Made by a program: the position numbers and the translations under genes
Assembly (NCBI RefSeq): GCF_017329615.1
Contig: NZ_JAFMTW010000022.1
Span: 1 to 58,269 of the forward strand
Length of the DNA stretch: 58,269 bases
Direction: 5' to 3'
Source of the DNA: Alicyclobacillus suci
GTDB lineage: Bacteria > Bacillota > Bacilli > Alicyclobacillales > Alicyclobacillaceae
The notes under the pieces: generated by a model
The model's database searches: none
What the model saw: the letters and a program-made list of their open reading frames with translations, nothing else
Told to the model about the DNA's origin: nothing
Shown here: positions 1 through 10,154 of the stretch, in pieces
Position numbering within the stretch: position 1 is the first letter of the stretch
Layout: every line of letters begins with the position of its first letter

Positions 1-717
1 CTCGGTGATATTGCAAGCCTTTTGGGAATGCTCGGTTTTAACATTTTGCAGTTGGCCGGTGTGTCGGTGGAAAGTCGGGGCTTTTTGATTGAGACGGACA
101 GGCCTGACAGCTTGGACGTCCTCAAGACGATGCTGGCGTCGATGGACGATATCGAAGTGACGGCTTTGCGCGCACCGTCGTTACGCGATAGATTAGCGCT
201 TCGACACGGGCGGTTCATTGAGCGCAGTGATACGGAGGCGCGGACGTATCGATTTGTCCGCGATGAATTGGGCGTCTTGGTCGACTTCTTGGGTGAAATT
301 TTCAAGCGGCCGGGCAGGCAAGTCATTGGCGTGCGTGGGCAACCTCGCGTGGGGAAGACGGAGTCGGTGGTTGCCGCGAGTGTTTACGCGAATAAGCGTT
401 GGTTGTTTGTCTCTTCGACGTTATTGAAGCAGACGATGCTGAAGGAATTGCCACCGAATGATTTTTTATCCGACCATTTCGTGTATATTATTGATGGAGC
501 CGTTTCGGCACTTCGTGGAGACGAACAACATCTGCGCTGTGTCGATGACGTCCTGCGCATGCCTGCACCAATTGTGATTGAGCATCCAGACATTTTTGTC
601 CGACGGTCTCGGTATCAGTGGGACCTGTTCGACTTAATCATTGAATTACGGCGGGAGACGCAAGAGGAGCTTCCTCTCGATGCGCCCGTGGAAGACCCCG
701 GCGCGTGGACACAGTGA
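1..717 (+). CDS. ymfK: YmfK-like DUF3388 protein, 5' end cut by the window
   Basis: The frame is open from base 1, so the start lies outside the window. The first visible residues (LGDIASLLGML) match the N-terminal ACT-like region I remember for B. subtilis YmfK. A P-loop-like segment GQPRVGKTES follows at about residue 115, then KRWLFVSSTLLKQT and a conserved VIEHPDIFVR near the C terminus. The molecular function of this family is not established. Position directly before rodZ and pgsA agrees with the ymfJ-ymfK-ymfM-pgsA order of Bacilli. The first in-frame start inside the window, TTG at 22, is probably not the real one. Confidence is high for the family and low for any function. Confidence 0.85.
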   Translation, partial: LGDIASLLGMLGFNILQLAGVSVESRGFLIETDRPDSLDVLKTMLASMDDIEVTALRAPSLRDRLALRHGRFIERSDTEARTYRFVRDELGVLVDFLGEIFKRPGRQVIGVRGQPRVGKTESVVAASVYANKRWLFVSSTLLKQTMLKELPPNDFLSDHFVYIIDGAVSALRGDEQHLRCVDDVLRMPAPIVIEHPDIFVRRSRYQWDLFDLIIELRRETQEELPLDAPVEDPGAWTQ

Positions 718-754
718 TTGTGCTGTGTCACATTTGGAAGAAGGAGGGCAATCT

Positions 755-1768
755 GTGCGAGAATTGGGCCGCGTTCTGCGATCGACAAGAGAGTCCCTCG
801 GCTATGACTTGGATGAAATCGAAGAAAAAACGAAAATTCGGAAGCGCTATTTATTAGCGCTTGAGGAAGGCGATTGGAGCGTCCTTCCGGGACGTGTGTA
901 CGCGCGTGGTTTTGTCCGCAGCTACGCCGATGTGCTCGGCCTTGATGGACTCGAACTGTTGCAGCAGTATGTCGATGGACGGGAAACGGATGCGCCTGTT
1001 GAAAATCCGGACAAGGCGACGGTGAAGGAGTCGCCTTCGCCAGTTGACCGTCAAGTGACCCGGGACGAAGAAGAAAAGGCGCAGCAACCAATGGATGGGG
1101 CGCGTAAGGCTGTGGCGCGTATCCGTGAGCCGAGATCGACGCCGAGTGTGTCACAAAAACCGCCAGCGGCTCGCGGGCAGGTCGACAAAACGCGTCGTGG
1201 GATTGGAATTGGCGGCGGAGTAGGCCAAGGTTTGATTATTGTTGCGGCATTGGCCGTCGTCGCGGGCGGCTATTTTGCCATTCGCGGACACCACGCGTCG
1301 ACCCACGCGAACGCGGGACAAACGCCGGTGGTCAACAATACGACGGAGACATCCGCGACAGCTCCAGCGGCCACCAAACCGACGAATACGTCCGCGAATG
1401 CGATGGGGAATAGCGCGTCTGTCTCGAACAATACGACGTCGGCGGCACCAGCGCCAGCTGTCGTCGTGACAACTGGGCCAATGGAAAACGGCGCACATAC
1501 ATACGCTGTACAGAACGTAAAGAAGCTCCAAGTGAAATTACAAGTTTCACAAGGTCAATGTTGGATTTCGGTGACGGCGGATGGCAGTAATCAAATTGAC
1601 CCGAACGACATGGTCAACCCTGGAGAGACGCGCACGTTTACGGCCAATCAGACACTACAGCTGAATCTCGGACATGTTGAAGGGGTTCAAGTGACCGTCA
1701 ACGGCAAGCCGCTGACGATGCCGGATACACCGAATCCGGTGACTATTCTGATTCAGAAGCAATCGTAA
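755..1768 (+). CDS. rodZ: RodZ/YmfM cytoskeletal morphogenesis protein
   Basis: RodZ links MreB filaments to the membrane-bound elongation machinery in rod-shaped cells. I chose GTG 755 because AAGGAGG lies at 741-747; the longer frame starting at 641 would run inside ymfK. The protein (337 aa) has an N-terminal helix-turn-helix domain at about residues 5-70, with the usual KIRKRYLLALEEGDW and YARGFVRSYA segments. One transmembrane helix follows at about 155-177 (GLIIVAALAVVAGGYFAI), then a Thr/Ala/Asn-rich linker and a C-terminal beta domain (DUF4115 type, about 250-337). This is the complete RodZ layout. It sits between ymfK and the yajQ-pgsA pair, as expected. Confidence 0.93.
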   Translation: MRELGRVLRSTRESLGYDLDEIEEKTKIRKRYLLALEEGDWSVLPGRVYARGFVRSYADVLGLDGLELLQQYVDGRETDAPVENPDKATVKESPSPVDRQVTRDEEEKAQQPMDGARKAVARIREPRSTPSVSQKPPAARGQVDKTRRGIGIGGGVGQGLIIVAALAVVAGGYFAIRGHHASTHANAGQTPVVNNTTETSATAPAATKPTNTSANAMGNSASVSNNTTSAAPAPAVVVTTGPMENGAHTYAVQNVKKLQVKLQVSQGQCWISVTADGSNQIDPNDMVNPGETRTFTANQTLQLNLGHVEGVQVTVNGKPLTMPDTPNPVTILIQKQS

Positions 1769-1799
1769 GGCTTCGCAAGTGACAAGGACGTGATGAACT

Positions 1800-2291
1800 G
1801 TGGCAAAAGATGCATCGTTTGACATCGTTTCAAAAGTCGATTTGCAAGAAGTGACCAACGCGGTCACGCAAGCGCGCCGGGAGATTGAGACGCGCTTTGA
1901 TTTCAAGGGCAGCAAGAGCGAAATTCGCCTAGAGGGTGAAGCGCTGACCCTCATCTCCGACGACGAGTACAAGTTGTCCCAGGTACTCGATGTGCTTCAG
2001 ACGAAATTGATTAAGCGGGATGTCTCCTTGAAGGCGTTGAAGCCCGGTAAGATTGAGCCAGCTGCGGGTGGCACGGTTCGTCAGGTGTTTACGTTGCAAC
2101 AGGGGATAGATCAAAACGTAGCGAAACAGATCACGAAACTGATTCGCGATTCCAAGCTGAAGGTCCAAGCGCAAATTCAAGGAGACCAGGTGCGGGTCAC
2201 GGGCAAAAATCGGGATGATTTGCAGCAGGTGATTCAACTCCTTAAATCGGCAGATATCGACGTGCCGCTTCAATTTACGAATTATCGGTGA
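1800..2291 (+). CDS. yajQ: YajQ family nucleotide-binding protein
   Basis: Members of this family bind nucleotides or RNA, and some bind cyclic di-GMP; the role in Bacillota is unclear. The 163-aa protein has the characteristic start [17 protein letters not shown], the motif [12 protein letters not shown], and the two ferredoxin-like halves, ending in [17 protein letters not shown] 1800 is preceded by AAGGA at 1784-1788. It lies 31 bases after rodZ and 58 before pgsA, probably in the same transcript. Confidence 0.95.
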   Translation: MAKDASFDIVSKVDLQEVTNAVTQARREIETRFDFKGSKSEIRLEGEALTLISDDEYKLSQVLDVLQTKLIKRDVSLKALKPGKIEPAAGGTVRQVFTLQQGIDQNVAKQITKLIRDSKLKVQAQIQGDQVRVTGKNRDDLQQVIQLLKSADIDVPLQFTNYR

Positions 2292-2349
2292 GTGTCATGT
2301 GTGTGCCACGTGCCGATTTGGGCAGTTTTAGGGATGGGGGAGATGGTGT

Positions 2350-2928
2350 TTGAACTTGGCGAATCGCATCACGATAGCCAGGATATTCTTGGTGCCTGTC
2401 GTGAGTTTGGTCCTCCTCATCCACTATGATTTCTGGTCCATTACCATTAATCATCAAACAACGACCGGAAGTGAGATGATAGCGGCCTTTGTATTCGTTT
2501 TGGCCGCCAGTACAGACGGACTCGACGGGTATATCGCGCGCAAGCGGCAACTCGTCACGAATTTCGGGAAGTTTCTCGATCCACTTGCAGATAAATTGCT
2601 TATTTCTGCAGTGCTCATCAGCCTCGTGCAGATGCAGCGGCTGCCTGCTTGGGTTGCCATTGTCATCATCAGCCGAGAATTTGCTGTCACGGGCTTGCGC
2701 TTGGTCGCCGCAGCGGAAGGTGTCGTTATTGCCGCTAGCCGCGTGGCGAAATTGAAGACGGTCACGCAGATTATTGCGATGGTGGCGCTAATTATCAACA
2801 ATTTCCCATTTTCGTGGTTCGGTTTTCCGTTTGCCAATCTCATGCTGTACCTAATGGTGGTTATCACGGTCGTATCCGGTCTGGACTACTTTTGGAAGAA
2901 CAAACGCATCATCCGTGTAACAGATTGA
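2350..2928 (+). CDS. pgsA: CDP-diacylglycerol-glycerol-3-phosphate 3-phosphatidyltransferase
   Basis: PgsA makes phosphatidylglycerol phosphate from CDP-diacylglycerol and glycerol-3-phosphate, the committed step of phosphatidylglycerol synthesis in the membrane. The CDP-alcohol phosphotransferase signature is complete at about residues 57-84: DGLDGYIARK followed by GKFLDPLADK, with all the metal-binding Asp residues. Several hydrophobic segments surround it, as expected for an integral membrane enzyme of 192 aa. TTG 2350 follows a purine-rich site (GGGGGAG). Its place before cinA and recA is conserved in Bacilli. Confidence 0.95.
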   Translation: MNLANRITIARIFLVPVVSLVLLIHYDFWSITINHQTTTGSEMIAAFVFVLAASTDGLDGYIARKRQLVTNFGKFLDPLADKLLISAVLISLVQMQRLPAWVAIVIISREFAVTGLRLVAAAEGVVIAASRVAKLKTVTQIIAMVALIINNFPFSWFGFPFANLMLYLMVVITVVSGLDYFWKNKRIIRVTD

Positions 2929-2947
2929 TGGCGGGAGATGATGGTCG

Positions 2948-4192
2948 ATGGCGAATCGCTGTCAGGCGGAACTCATTGCGGTCGGTTCAGAAATTTTGCT
3001 AGGCCAAATCAATAATTCGCACGCACAATTTATTTCGAACGAACTTGCCAAAAACGGCCTATACGTGTACCATCACGGTGCAGTCGGTGACAATGAAGCA
3101 CGGATACGAACAGCATTTGAAATTGCGTCGAAACGGTCCAACGTCGTCATCGTCACAGGCGGCCTCGGACCGACTGTTGACGATTTGACAAAAGAGGCGT
3201 TGGCTGCTTTTCTAAATCGTCCATTGGTGTTATCGGAAGCGGCGCTCGAACACCTGATGCAGTATTTTGCTGGTCGGCAGCGGCAGATGCCTGAAGAAAA
3301 CCGCAAACAAGCGTATTGTATAGAGGGCGGGGAACTGATTCCCAACGAGAACGGAACAGCACCAGGACAGTACATTTATGATAAAGGTGTACATTTCTTC
3401 CTCTTGCCTGGGCCGCCATTGGAAATGCGGCCAATGCTCCGAAATTTTGTTCTCCCGCGGCTTACCGAGATTTTCGGCGACAGGCAGGCGTTGATTTCCC
3501 GCGTATTACACTTTTGTGGTATTGGTGAATCTGATGTAGATCAACAGATTCAGGATTTGACCGCTGGGGAGAATCCGACGGTGGCTCCACTGGCTGGCGA
3601 GGGTGAAATGTTGTTGCGCATCACGGCGACGGCTGACAATGAGGCGGCTGCCCGCGCAAAAATTGCACCCGTTGAGGCGGAGCTCCGCAGGCGCTTTGGC
3701 CCCTATTTGTATGGTGTCGACGACGATACGCTGCCAAGCGTCGTCGGTCGGCGCCTAACCGAGCGACAGGAGACGCTGTCTGTTGCAGAAAGTTGTACCG
3801 GCGGTCTTTTGGCGAGTATGCTAACCGACATCCCGGGTAGTTCAGGATATTTTTTAGGCGGTGTCGTGGCGTATGACAATCGCGTCAAACAAGGGTTGTT
3901 GGGCGTGCCAGCCGATGTCTTGGAGCGCGACGGGGCAGTTTCTGAAGCGACGGCGCGGTGGATGGCGGAAGGCGTCCGCCGGCGGCTGTCTACTACGTAC
4001 GGGATTGGCATCACTGGCATCGCTGGGCCAGGTGGCGGTACGAAAGACAAACCCGTGGGCTTGGTCTATGTCGGTGTCGCCAATGAACACCAGACGCAAG
4101 TCTATCGACTGCAATATCGTGTGTCGCGCGCACAGGTTCGGCTTCGTACCTGCAAGCAAGCGCTTTGGCGATTGCTTGGCATGATGGACTGA
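2948..4192 (+). CDS. cinA: CinA competence/damage-inducible protein
   Basis: CinA proteins combine an N-terminal molybdopterin-binding-like domain (COG1058, about residues 1-170, with ELIAVGSEILLGQI and VIVTGGLGPTVDD) with a C-terminal nicotinamide nucleotide amidase-type domain (about 260-410, with SVAESCTGGLL and GITGIAGPGGGT). Both domains are complete in this 414-aa protein. In naturally competent Bacilli and streptococci cinA is co-regulated with recA. Here the two are separated by a helicase gene rather than adjacent. The ATG at 2948 follows GGGAG. Confidence 0.95.
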   Translation: MANRCQAELIAVGSEILLGQINNSHAQFISNELAKNGLYVYHHGAVGDNEARIRTAFEIASKRSNVVIVTGGLGPTVDDLTKEALAAFLNRPLVLSEAALEHLMQYFAGRQRQMPEENRKQAYCIEGGELIPNENGTAPGQYIYDKGVHFFLLPGPPLEMRPMLRNFVLPRLTEIFGDRQALISRVLHFCGIGESDVDQQIQDLTAGENPTVAPLAGEGEMLLRITATADNEAAARAKIAPVEAELRRRFGPYLYGVDDDTLPSVVGRRLTERQETLSVAESCTGGLLASMLTDIPGSSGYFLGGVVAYDNRVKQGLLGVPADVLERDGAVSEATARWMAEGVRRRLSTTYGIGITGIAGPGGGTKDKPVGLVYVGVANEHQTQVYRLQYRVSRAQVRLRTCKQALWRLLGMMD

Positions 4193-4324
4193 GGTTGTTT
4201 GTCGGATAACGGTTGTTGTTTGTTTTTCTCCTCACACGCATGGAATGAGAAATATCGCGCGTTTGGCGTGGCAGCGTGCCACAGGGCGTGATGCTGCGCC
4301 GATGACCTACAGAAAGGTGAGTTT

Positions 4325-5902
4325 ATGTCATCATTTGAAGAGTTTGGTTTGCATCGCCGTGTTGTGCAGGCGATTCACGATATGGGCTTTGAAGAGCCTT
4401 CACCTATCCAACAAGCTTGTATTCCTACTGTGATGCAAGGCGTAGACGTGATAGGGCAAGCGCAGACCGGTACCGGGAAGACGGCTGCGTTTGGTATCCC
4501 TTTGGTTGATCGGGTGACACCTGACCATCACGTACAGGCTATCGTTCTGACGCCGACCCGAGAATTAGCGATTCAAGTAGCTGGGGAAATCCGCAAAATT
4601 GCCAAGTACAAACGCGTCCGCTCTCTCCCAATTTATGGTGGACAATCGATTGGCCACCAAATTCGCGCCTTGAAACAAGGCGTTCAAATCGTCATTGGCA
4701 CACCGGGCCGCGTTCTTGATCACATTCGTCGCGGCACACTCCGCCTGAGCCAAGTGACCACCGTGGTGCTTGACGAGGCGGACGAGATGCTCGATATGGG
4801 CTTTATCGAGGACATCGAGAGCATCCTTCGCGAAACGCCGGAGACGCGTCAAACCTTGTTGTTCTCCGCGACCTTCCCAACCGAAGTCAAGCGTCTGTCT
4901 GGCCGTTACATGCGCGACCCACAGCACGTCACCGTCAACCGTGGGGAAGTCACTGTGCCGCGTATTGATCAGATTTGTTACAAAGTGTTGGAGCGCAATA
5001 AGCTCGAAAGTCTCTGCCGCATCGTCGACAGTGAAGAAGTGCAGCTTGGCATTATCTTCTGCCGGACTAAGCGCGGTGTCGATGAACTCGTCGAGGCGCT
5101 GATGGCGCGCGGTTACATGGCCGATGGTCTCCATGGAGATCTCAGTCAGGCCCAACGCGACCGAGTGATGCGGCGCTTCCGCAAGAGCGAGATTGAACTG
5201 TTGGTTGCGACGGATGTGGCAGCCCGCGGCCTCGATGTCGACGACGTCACGCACGTCATCAACTACGATATTCCGCAAGATCCAGAGTCGTATGTCCACC
5301 GCATTGGCCGCACTGGCCGCGCTGGCAAGCATGGCTTGGCGATCACGCTGGTCACGCCGCGCGAGTTCAAGTTGCTGAAGCAAATTGAACGCGAAACCAA
5401 GGTCAGCATGGTTCTGCGCGAAGTTCCTTCCCTCGAGGACGTGGCTGAGCGCCAAGCGGAGATGTGGCGCAATCGCATTGTCGACGTGCTGAACGAGGGC
5501 GGGTTGGCACATTACCGCGCCATCCTTGGCAACCTCATCGACGAGCACGATCCCGTCGATATCGCCTCAGCCTTGCTGAAAATCGCGTCTGCCGGTGAAA
5601 GCTCCCGCGCGGATGGCGACGATTACGACTTTGGTGACACAGGCGCTCGCCCGGGTATGGTGCGTTTCTTCGTCAATATCGGCCGCACTGCGCGCATGAG
5701 CCCAGCGGACTTCGTTCGCGCCATCTCGGAAGAAGCCGGCGTGCCAGGTGCAGCAGTTGGGCGCATTGACATTTTTGATCGCTTTACCTTCATCGAAGTT
5801 GAAGAGGAAAGCGCGCCGTTCGTCTACGAAGCGCTCCGTCAAAGCCGCATCAATGGCGCGCGCGTCAACCTCGAGCCAGCCAAACCGCGCGCAAGAAGCT
5901 AA
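4325..5902 (+). CDS. DEAD-box ATP-dependent RNA helicase (CshA/DeaD type)
   Basis: A 525-aa RNA helicase likely to act in RNA unwinding, ribosome assembly or mRNA decay. Visible motifs are the Q motif (SPIQQ, about residue 26), motif I AQTGTGKT (about 45-52), PTRELA, TPGR, motif II DEAD (about 149), motif III SAT (about 181), ARGLDV and motif VI HRIGRTGR (about 325). The C-terminal segment (about 450-520, from RFFVNIGRTARM) resembles the DbpA/CsdA RNA-binding domain. It is placed between cinA and recA, which are neighbours in B. subtilis. Codon use is more C/G-ending than in recA, but nothing marks it as foreign. CshA and DeaD cannot be told apart by sight. Confidence 0.92.
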   Translation: MSSFEEFGLHRRVVQAIHDMGFEEPSPIQQACIPTVMQGVDVIGQAQTGTGKTAAFGIPLVDRVTPDHHVQAIVLTPTRELAIQVAGEIRKIAKYKRVRSLPIYGGQSIGHQIRALKQGVQIVIGTPGRVLDHIRRGTLRLSQVTTVVLDEADEMLDMGFIEDIESILRETPETRQTLLFSATFPTEVKRLSGRYMRDPQHVTVNRGEVTVPRIDQICYKVLERNKLESLCRIVDSEEVQLGIIFCRTKRGVDELVEALMARGYMADGLHGDLSQAQRDRVMRRFRKSEIELLVATDVAARGLDVDDVTHVINYDIPQDPESYVHRIGRTGRAGKHGLAITLVTPREFKLLKQIERETKVSMVLREVPSLEDVAERQAEMWRNRIVDVLNEGGLAHYRAILGNLIDEHDPVDIASALLKIASAGESSRADGDDYDFGDTGARPGMVRFFVNIGRTARMSPADFVRAISEEAGVPGAAVGRIDIFDRFTFIEVEEESAPFVYEALRQSRINGARVNLEPAKPRARS

Positions 5903-6292
5903 TTGGCGCACGCTCGCCCATGCCGGATGCATGGGCGAGTGCAAACAGGGTTATCCGCGGCGGGAATCCCGCTGTTGGGTAACCTTTTGTTGCAATTGGG
6001 GGAATGTGCGGGCGCAGGTGGCGGCGCGGCTGTGGTGCGCGGGGGATGCTGAGGTCTGTGAACCTCAGCACGCTCGCGACGAGGGGGCGGGCATGTCTTA
6101 TTCATAAGACAAAATTTGTACATTAAGTCTGGCATATTTGCCGAAATCAAGAGAATAAGGAAGATAATCTGCGCTATGAACCCGTCCCGCCCGCGCCTCT
6201 CTGGCTGCACCCCGCACCCGCCTTCCACCTCTCCGGCTGCCGTCCTGCCCGCCACCGCTTGGCCCTCAATCCAAATTTGTCTCCGTTCTATG
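5903..6292. other. Gene-free stretch between the helicase and recA, with two hairpins
   Basis: I see no convincing gene. Two clear inverted repeats are present. One is an 11-bp stem at 5913-5923 with 5929-5939 (CTCGCCCATGC and its complement), starting 10 bases after the helicase stop. The other is a 9-bp stem at 6047-6055 with 6062-6070 (TGCTGAGGT and its complement). Neither is followed by a T run, so they are not typical intrinsic terminators, though the first may protect or end the helicase mRNA. The stretch 6180-6250 is pyrimidine-rich and Pro/Arg-coding in several frames, which explains spurious open frames. Confidence 0.5.
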
Positions 6293-6306
6293 CGAACAAA
6301 TGTTTG
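6293..6306 (+). promoter_or_regulatory. LexA (DinR) SOS box upstream of recA
   Basis: The 14-mer CGAACAAATGTTTG fits the Bacillus LexA consensus CGAACRNRYGTTYG at every defined position. It overlaps the likely -35 element of the recA promoter, so bound LexA would block transcription until DNA damage. Confidence 0.88.
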
Positions 6307-6331
6307 CATTTGTTGATAGAGTTGATACAAT
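6303..6331 (+). promoter_or_regulatory. Probable sigma-A promoter of recA
   Basis: TTTGCA at 6303-6308 and TACAAT at 6326-6331 are separated by 17 bases. The -35 overlaps the last bases of the LexA box. A leader of about 120 bases to the recA start would result. Confidence 0.65.
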
Positions 6332-6461
6332 AGGTTCAAAGGAAGAACGCAAATCAACGCGAATACATGTATGTATCGAGAATCGAGACGTCTAACTAGA
6401 CTCGCAACGGGTCCTCGTGTAGGATGGCCGGATTCCTGATAAGAATTGAGGATGGTGTGTC

Positions 6462-7532
6462 ATGGGAGACAAGCGCGCGGCGCTGGATATGGCCTTAAAA
6501 CAAATCGAGAAACAATTTGGCAAAGGTTCAATCATGAAACTGGGTGAAGCATCGGCCCAAATGAATGTGGAGACTGTTTCTACAGGGTCCATCGCACTGG
6601 ATATTGCGCTGGGCGTGGGCGGTCTTCCGCGTGGACGAATCATTGAAATCTACGGCCCTGAGTCTTCTGGTAAGACTACCGTCGCGCTGCATACGGTCGC
6701 CGAAGTGCAGAAGCTCGGTGGACAAGCCGCTTTTATCGATGCGGAGCATGCACTTGACCCGGTTTACGCTTCAAAACTCGGTGTGGACATCGACGAGTTA
6801 CTCATCTCGCAGCCAGATACCGGTGAGCAGGCCTTGGAGATTGCGGAGGCGTTGGTGCGCAGTGGTGCGGTAGATGTCATCGTCGTCGATTCGGTCGCAG
6901 CATTGGTGCCGAAAAATGAGTTGGAAGGCGATATGGGAGACTCTCACGTCGGACTACAGGCGCGCTTGATGTCACAAGCGCTGCGGAAGCTCGCGGGCGC
7001 TATCAGTAAGTCGAAGACGATAGCCATCTTCATTAACCAAATCCGTGAAAAAGTCGGTGTGATGTTTGGGAATCCAGAAACGACCACGGGTGGCCGAGCG
7101 TTAAAGTTCTATTCGACGGTGCGTTTGGAAGTACGTCGGGCCGAAGCGATTAAGCAAGGGAACGATGTCGTCGGGTCGCGTACGCGCATTAAAGTCGTCA
7201 AGAATAAAGTGGCACCGCCATTCCGTCAAGCCGATGTCGATATTATGTTCGGGGAAGGCATTTCTCGCGAGGGTAGCATTATCGATATGGCCACGGAGAT
7301 TGATATCATTCAAAAGAGTGGCGCTTGGTACTCGTTTAACGAGGAACGGCTGGGGCAAGGGCGTGAAAATGCCAAGCAGTTCTTGAAGGAACACGTCGAA
7401 ATTGCTGATCAGATTGAAGCTGCTGTACGTGAGCACTATCAGGTGTCGACTGCGAAACCCATCGCGGCTGCAGTGGTTGAGGATGAAAATGAAGACGAAG
7501 AGGACGTGCTTGAATTTGGCAGCCTCACCTGA
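6462..7532 (+). CDS. recA: RecA recombinase
   Basis: RecA forms filaments on single-stranded DNA, drives strand exchange and triggers LexA self-cleavage. The 356-aa protein has the Walker A motif GPESSGKTT at about residues 65-73, Walker [11 protein letters not shown] at about 140, the L2-region segment [12 protein letters not shown], and an acidic C-terminal tail ([14 protein letters not shown]). It is full length. An SOS box and promoter precede it, and recX follows 16 bases after the stop, as usual. Confidence 0.98.
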   Translation: MGDKRAALDMALKQIEKQFGKGSIMKLGEASAQMNVETVSTGSIALDIALGVGGLPRGRIIEIYGPESSGKTTVALHTVAEVQKLGGQAAFIDAEHALDPVYASKLGVDIDELLISQPDTGEQALEIAEALVRSGAVDVIVVDSVAALVPKNELEGDMGDSHVGLQARLMSQALRKLAGAISKSKTIAIFINQIREKVGVMFGNPETTTGGRALKFYSTVRLEVRRAEAIKQGNDVVGSRTRIKVVKNKVAPPFRQADVDIMFGEGISREGSIIDMATEIDIIQKSGAWYSFNEERLGQGRENAKQFLKEHVEIADQIEAAVREHYQVSTAKPIAAAVVEDENEDEEDVLEFGSLT

Positions 7533-7548
7533 TTTTCAGGAGGAGATT

Positions 7549-8175
7549 GTGGGCCGCGAAGTGGTCCCGGGGAACCCGAACGTCGTTCGGGTTCTTTTTC
7601 GTCATCGCGATGCACTTGTTTTACCCATTGCCGATTGGGTTGATTATGGGCTGAAAATTGGGTTAAAGGTGCCTCCAGATGTGATCCGTCAGTTCGTACG
7701 CCGGGCGAACATGGTCGATGCTTTACAGCTCGCTCGCGTGTATCTGACTGGACGCGTTAAGACGTCGGCGCAGGTCACGACGTACTTGCAGCGCAAGGGC
7801 GTGGATTCGGATGCTATATCGGATGCCATCCGCCATCTCGAGCAGATAGGTGCGCTGGATGATGAGGCGTATGCCGTGCAATTTGTCGAGGTATATGGAA
7901 AGCGAACGGGGCGGCAGCAATTGTATCAAAAGCTGTTACAGCGGGGCATTCCACGGGATATTGCAAAGGATGCAGTTGCATCACACTTAGCGCAGGATGT
8001 GGAGATGACTGCGGCCATTGAGTGGGCGAACAAGTACATCCGCCGTCATGGTCTGCCGGAGGACGCGAGAGCACGAATGAAAATGATGCAACACTTGGCG
8101 AGAAAAGGGTGTCCCAGCGAAATTGTGCGCCGTGCCGTGGAGATTGTGCTTCGCCATGCCGACGGCGAAGCATAG
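7549..8175 (+). CDS. recX: RecX regulatory protein
   Basis: RecX binds RecA filaments and limits their activity. I start the gene at GTG 7549, 16 bases after the recA stop, because AGGAGGAG lies just before it; the longer frame would overlap recA by 130 bases. The 208-aa product shows the three-helix repeats of the family, for example TSAQVTTYLQRKGV, GALDDEAYAVQFVE and GIPRDIAKDAVA. It is co-transcribed with recA and so shares its SOS control. Confidence 0.9.
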   Translation: MGREVVPGNPNVVRVLFRHRDALVLPIADWVDYGLKIGLKVPPDVIRQFVRRANMVDALQLARVYLTGRVKTSAQVTTYLQRKGVDSDAISDAIRHLEQIGALDDEAYAVQFVEVYGKRTGRQQLYQKLLQRGIPRDIAKDAVASHLAQDVEMTAAIEWANKYIRRHGLPEDARARMKMMQHLARKGCPSEIVRRAVEIVLRHADGEA

Positions 8176-8300
8176 TTGCAGTCGAGACCATAGCAATTTT
8201 GTCCGGATTGGATGGGCGGATCGTACCCATCTGTACGAATCGGCACTAAAGCGGGAATGATTGGGATGAATTCCGGGTTTGGGAATAAAATGGTGGTTTC

Positions 8301-8330
8301 TTGACACTTATTTGGACAAACACGTAAAAT
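8301..8330 (+). promoter_or_regulatory. Probable sigma-A promoter of rny
   Basis: A consensus TTGACA (8301-8306) and TAAAAT (8325-8330) are separated by 18 bases, about 95 bases upstream of the RNase Y start. No terminator is visible between recX and this promoter. Confidence 0.75.
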
Positions 8331-8424
8331 ATATGGTGCGTATCATTTACGGCCTCTAGCTCGAATCCGTCATACATTGACGCGAACGGTTGGTTATCCA
8401 ACTGGAGCAGGGAGGCATTGTCTT

Positions 8425-9972
8425 GTGACAGTTCCCATTTGGTTGTGTATTGTCATAGCAGTTGTTGGTTTGCTGATAGGCTTAGGCATTGGTTACGTCG
8501 CTCGGCGGATGATGGCCGAGTCTAAGATTGGCACGGCTGAAGTTCGTGCCTTGCAAATTATAGAGAACGCTCAACGCGATGTTGATGCGAGACGTAAGGA
8601 AGCCATTCTTGAAGCAAAAGAGGAAACACATCGTATTCGTCAGGAAGCGGAGAAGGAACTTCGTGAGCGCCGCAACGAGCTTCAACGTCTGGAGCGGCGT
8701 GTATTGCAGAAGGAAGAATCCTTAGATCGAAAGCTTGAAATGCAAGAACAGAAAGCTGAAGAACTGCGCAAACAGGAAGCACAACTTGAGTCTTTGAGAG
8801 ATGAAATCGAATCGCTGCGGATGGAGCAGGTTCGTGAGCTCGAACGCGTGTCTGGTTTGACGCGTGAGAGTGCGCGAGAACTGATTCTCAATCAGGTTGA
8901 ACGTGAAACACGTCACGACGCAGCGGTGATGGTGAAGCAAATTGAACAGGATGCGAAGCGGGATGCAGAGCGTCGTGCCCGGGATATCATCGCAAGTGCG
9001 GTGCAGCGTTGTGCGGCTGATCACGCGTCGGAAATCACCGTCTCGGTCGTGAATTTGCCGAATGACGAGATGAAAGGTCGCATTATTGGTCGCGAGGGTC
9101 GCAATATCCGTACCCTGGAAACGTTGACGGGGATTGACCTGATTATCGACGATACGCCGGAAGCGGTCATTCTTTCGGGTTTTGACCCGATTCGACGCGA
9201 AATTGCACGTGTTGCCTTGGAGCGGCTCGTGGCAGACGGGCGAATTCACCCGGCTCGCATTGAGGAAATGGTTGAGAAGGCGCGCCGTGACATCGATGAC
9301 TTGATTCGCGAAGAAGGGGAGCAGGCGACATTCGACAGCAATGTCCATGGCCTGCATCCAGATCTTGTGAAATTGCTGGGTCGTCTGAAATTCCGGACGA
9401 GCTACGGTCAGAATGTGCTGAAGCATTCGGTGGAAGTTGCACATCTGGCTGGCATGATGGCTGCTGAACTGGGTCTTGATGTCGCGTTGGCTCGACGTGG
9501 TGGGTTGCTGCATGATGTCGGTAAGGCTATCACGCACGAGGTTGAAGGGTCCCATGTAGAAATCGGTGTGGACCTGGCGCGTCGATATAAGGAACACCCC
9601 ATTGTCATCAATGCCATTGCGGCACACCATGGTGACGTGGAGTTTTCCTCGCCTGTATCTGTCATTGTGGCGGCGGCCGACGCGATTTCTGCTGCACGAC
9701 CTGGCGCGCGTCGGGAGACGCTGGAGATTTACATGAAGCGTCTCGAAAAACTCGAATCTATTGCCGAATCGTTTTCGGGCGTGGAGAAGAGTTACGCCAT
9801 TCAAGCAGGGCGCGAGATTCGCATTATTGTCAAACCAGAGTTAATTGACGATGCGGAATCTGCGTTGGTGGCAAAGGAGATATCTAAGAAGATTGAAAAC
9901 GAACTGGATTACCCAGGTCAGATTAAAGTGACTGTAATTCGAGAAACTAGAGCCGTTGAATACGCAAAATAG
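8425..9972 (+). CDS. rny: Ribonuclease Y
   Basis: RNase Y is the membrane-anchored endoribonuclease that starts bulk mRNA decay in Bacillota. GTG 8425 is preceded by GGGAGG. The 515-aa protein has an N-terminal transmembrane helix (about residues 4-24), a long charged coiled coil (about 40-190), a KH RNA-binding domain (about 205-270, with [15 protein letters not shown]) and an HD domain whose HDVGKA motif lies near residue 364. All parts of the family architecture are intact. The stop codon lies inside the stem of the terminator that follows. Confidence 0.97.
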   Translation: MTVPIWLCIVIAVVGLLIGLGIGYVARRMMAESKIGTAEVRALQIIENAQRDVDARRKEAILEAKEETHRIRQEAEKELRERRNELQRLERRVLQKEESLDRKLEMQEQKAEELRKQEAQLESLRDEIESLRMEQVRELERVSGLTRESARELILNQVERETRHDAAVMVKQIEQDAKRDAERRARDIIASAVQRCAADHASEITVSVVNLPNDEMKGRIIGREGRNIRTLETLTGIDLIIDDTPEAVILSGFDPIRREIARVALERLVADGRIHPARIEEMVEKARRDIDDLIREEGEQATFDSNVHGLHPDLVKLLGRLKFRTSYGQNVLKHSVEVAHLAGMMAAELGLDVALARRGGLLHDVGKAITHEVEGSHVEIGVDLARRYKEHPIVINAIAAHHGDVEFSSPVSVIVAAADAISAARPGARRETLEIYMKRLEKLESIAESFSGVEKSYAIQAGREIRIIVKPELIDDAESALVAKEISKKIENELDYPGQIKVTVIRETRAVEYAK

Positions 9973-9998
9973 AGTAGCCGTGTGGCTACTCTATTTTT
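9967..9998 (+). terminator. Intrinsic terminator of rny
   Basis: A 13-bp stem (9967-9979 with 9984-9996), GTGT loop and T run. The left arm begins inside the last codons of rny. Confidence 0.93.
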
Positions 9999-10154
9999 CA
10001 GTGTATGCAGCGGATAATCGTCGTTAGGGGAGGGTTCACGGGGGAGCCCGCATTTTTCAAACCCCGCGACTTGAAATTGTAGGAGGCTTTCTCAATCTAA
10101 TATGAATCGTGATTTCGTGTAAGCTTTGGATAGTAGGCAGAAGGGACATGACTG

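Noticed and set aside
4565..5548. A 327-codon reverse-strand open frame opposite the DEAD-box helicase
   Set aside because: Mirror frame of a real gene, no ribosome-binding site, no recognisable domain.
8722..9804. A 360-codon reverse-strand open frame opposite RNase Y
   Set aside because: It lies entirely antisense to rny, has no ribosome-binding site and its composition is that of a mirror frame of a coiled-coil gene.
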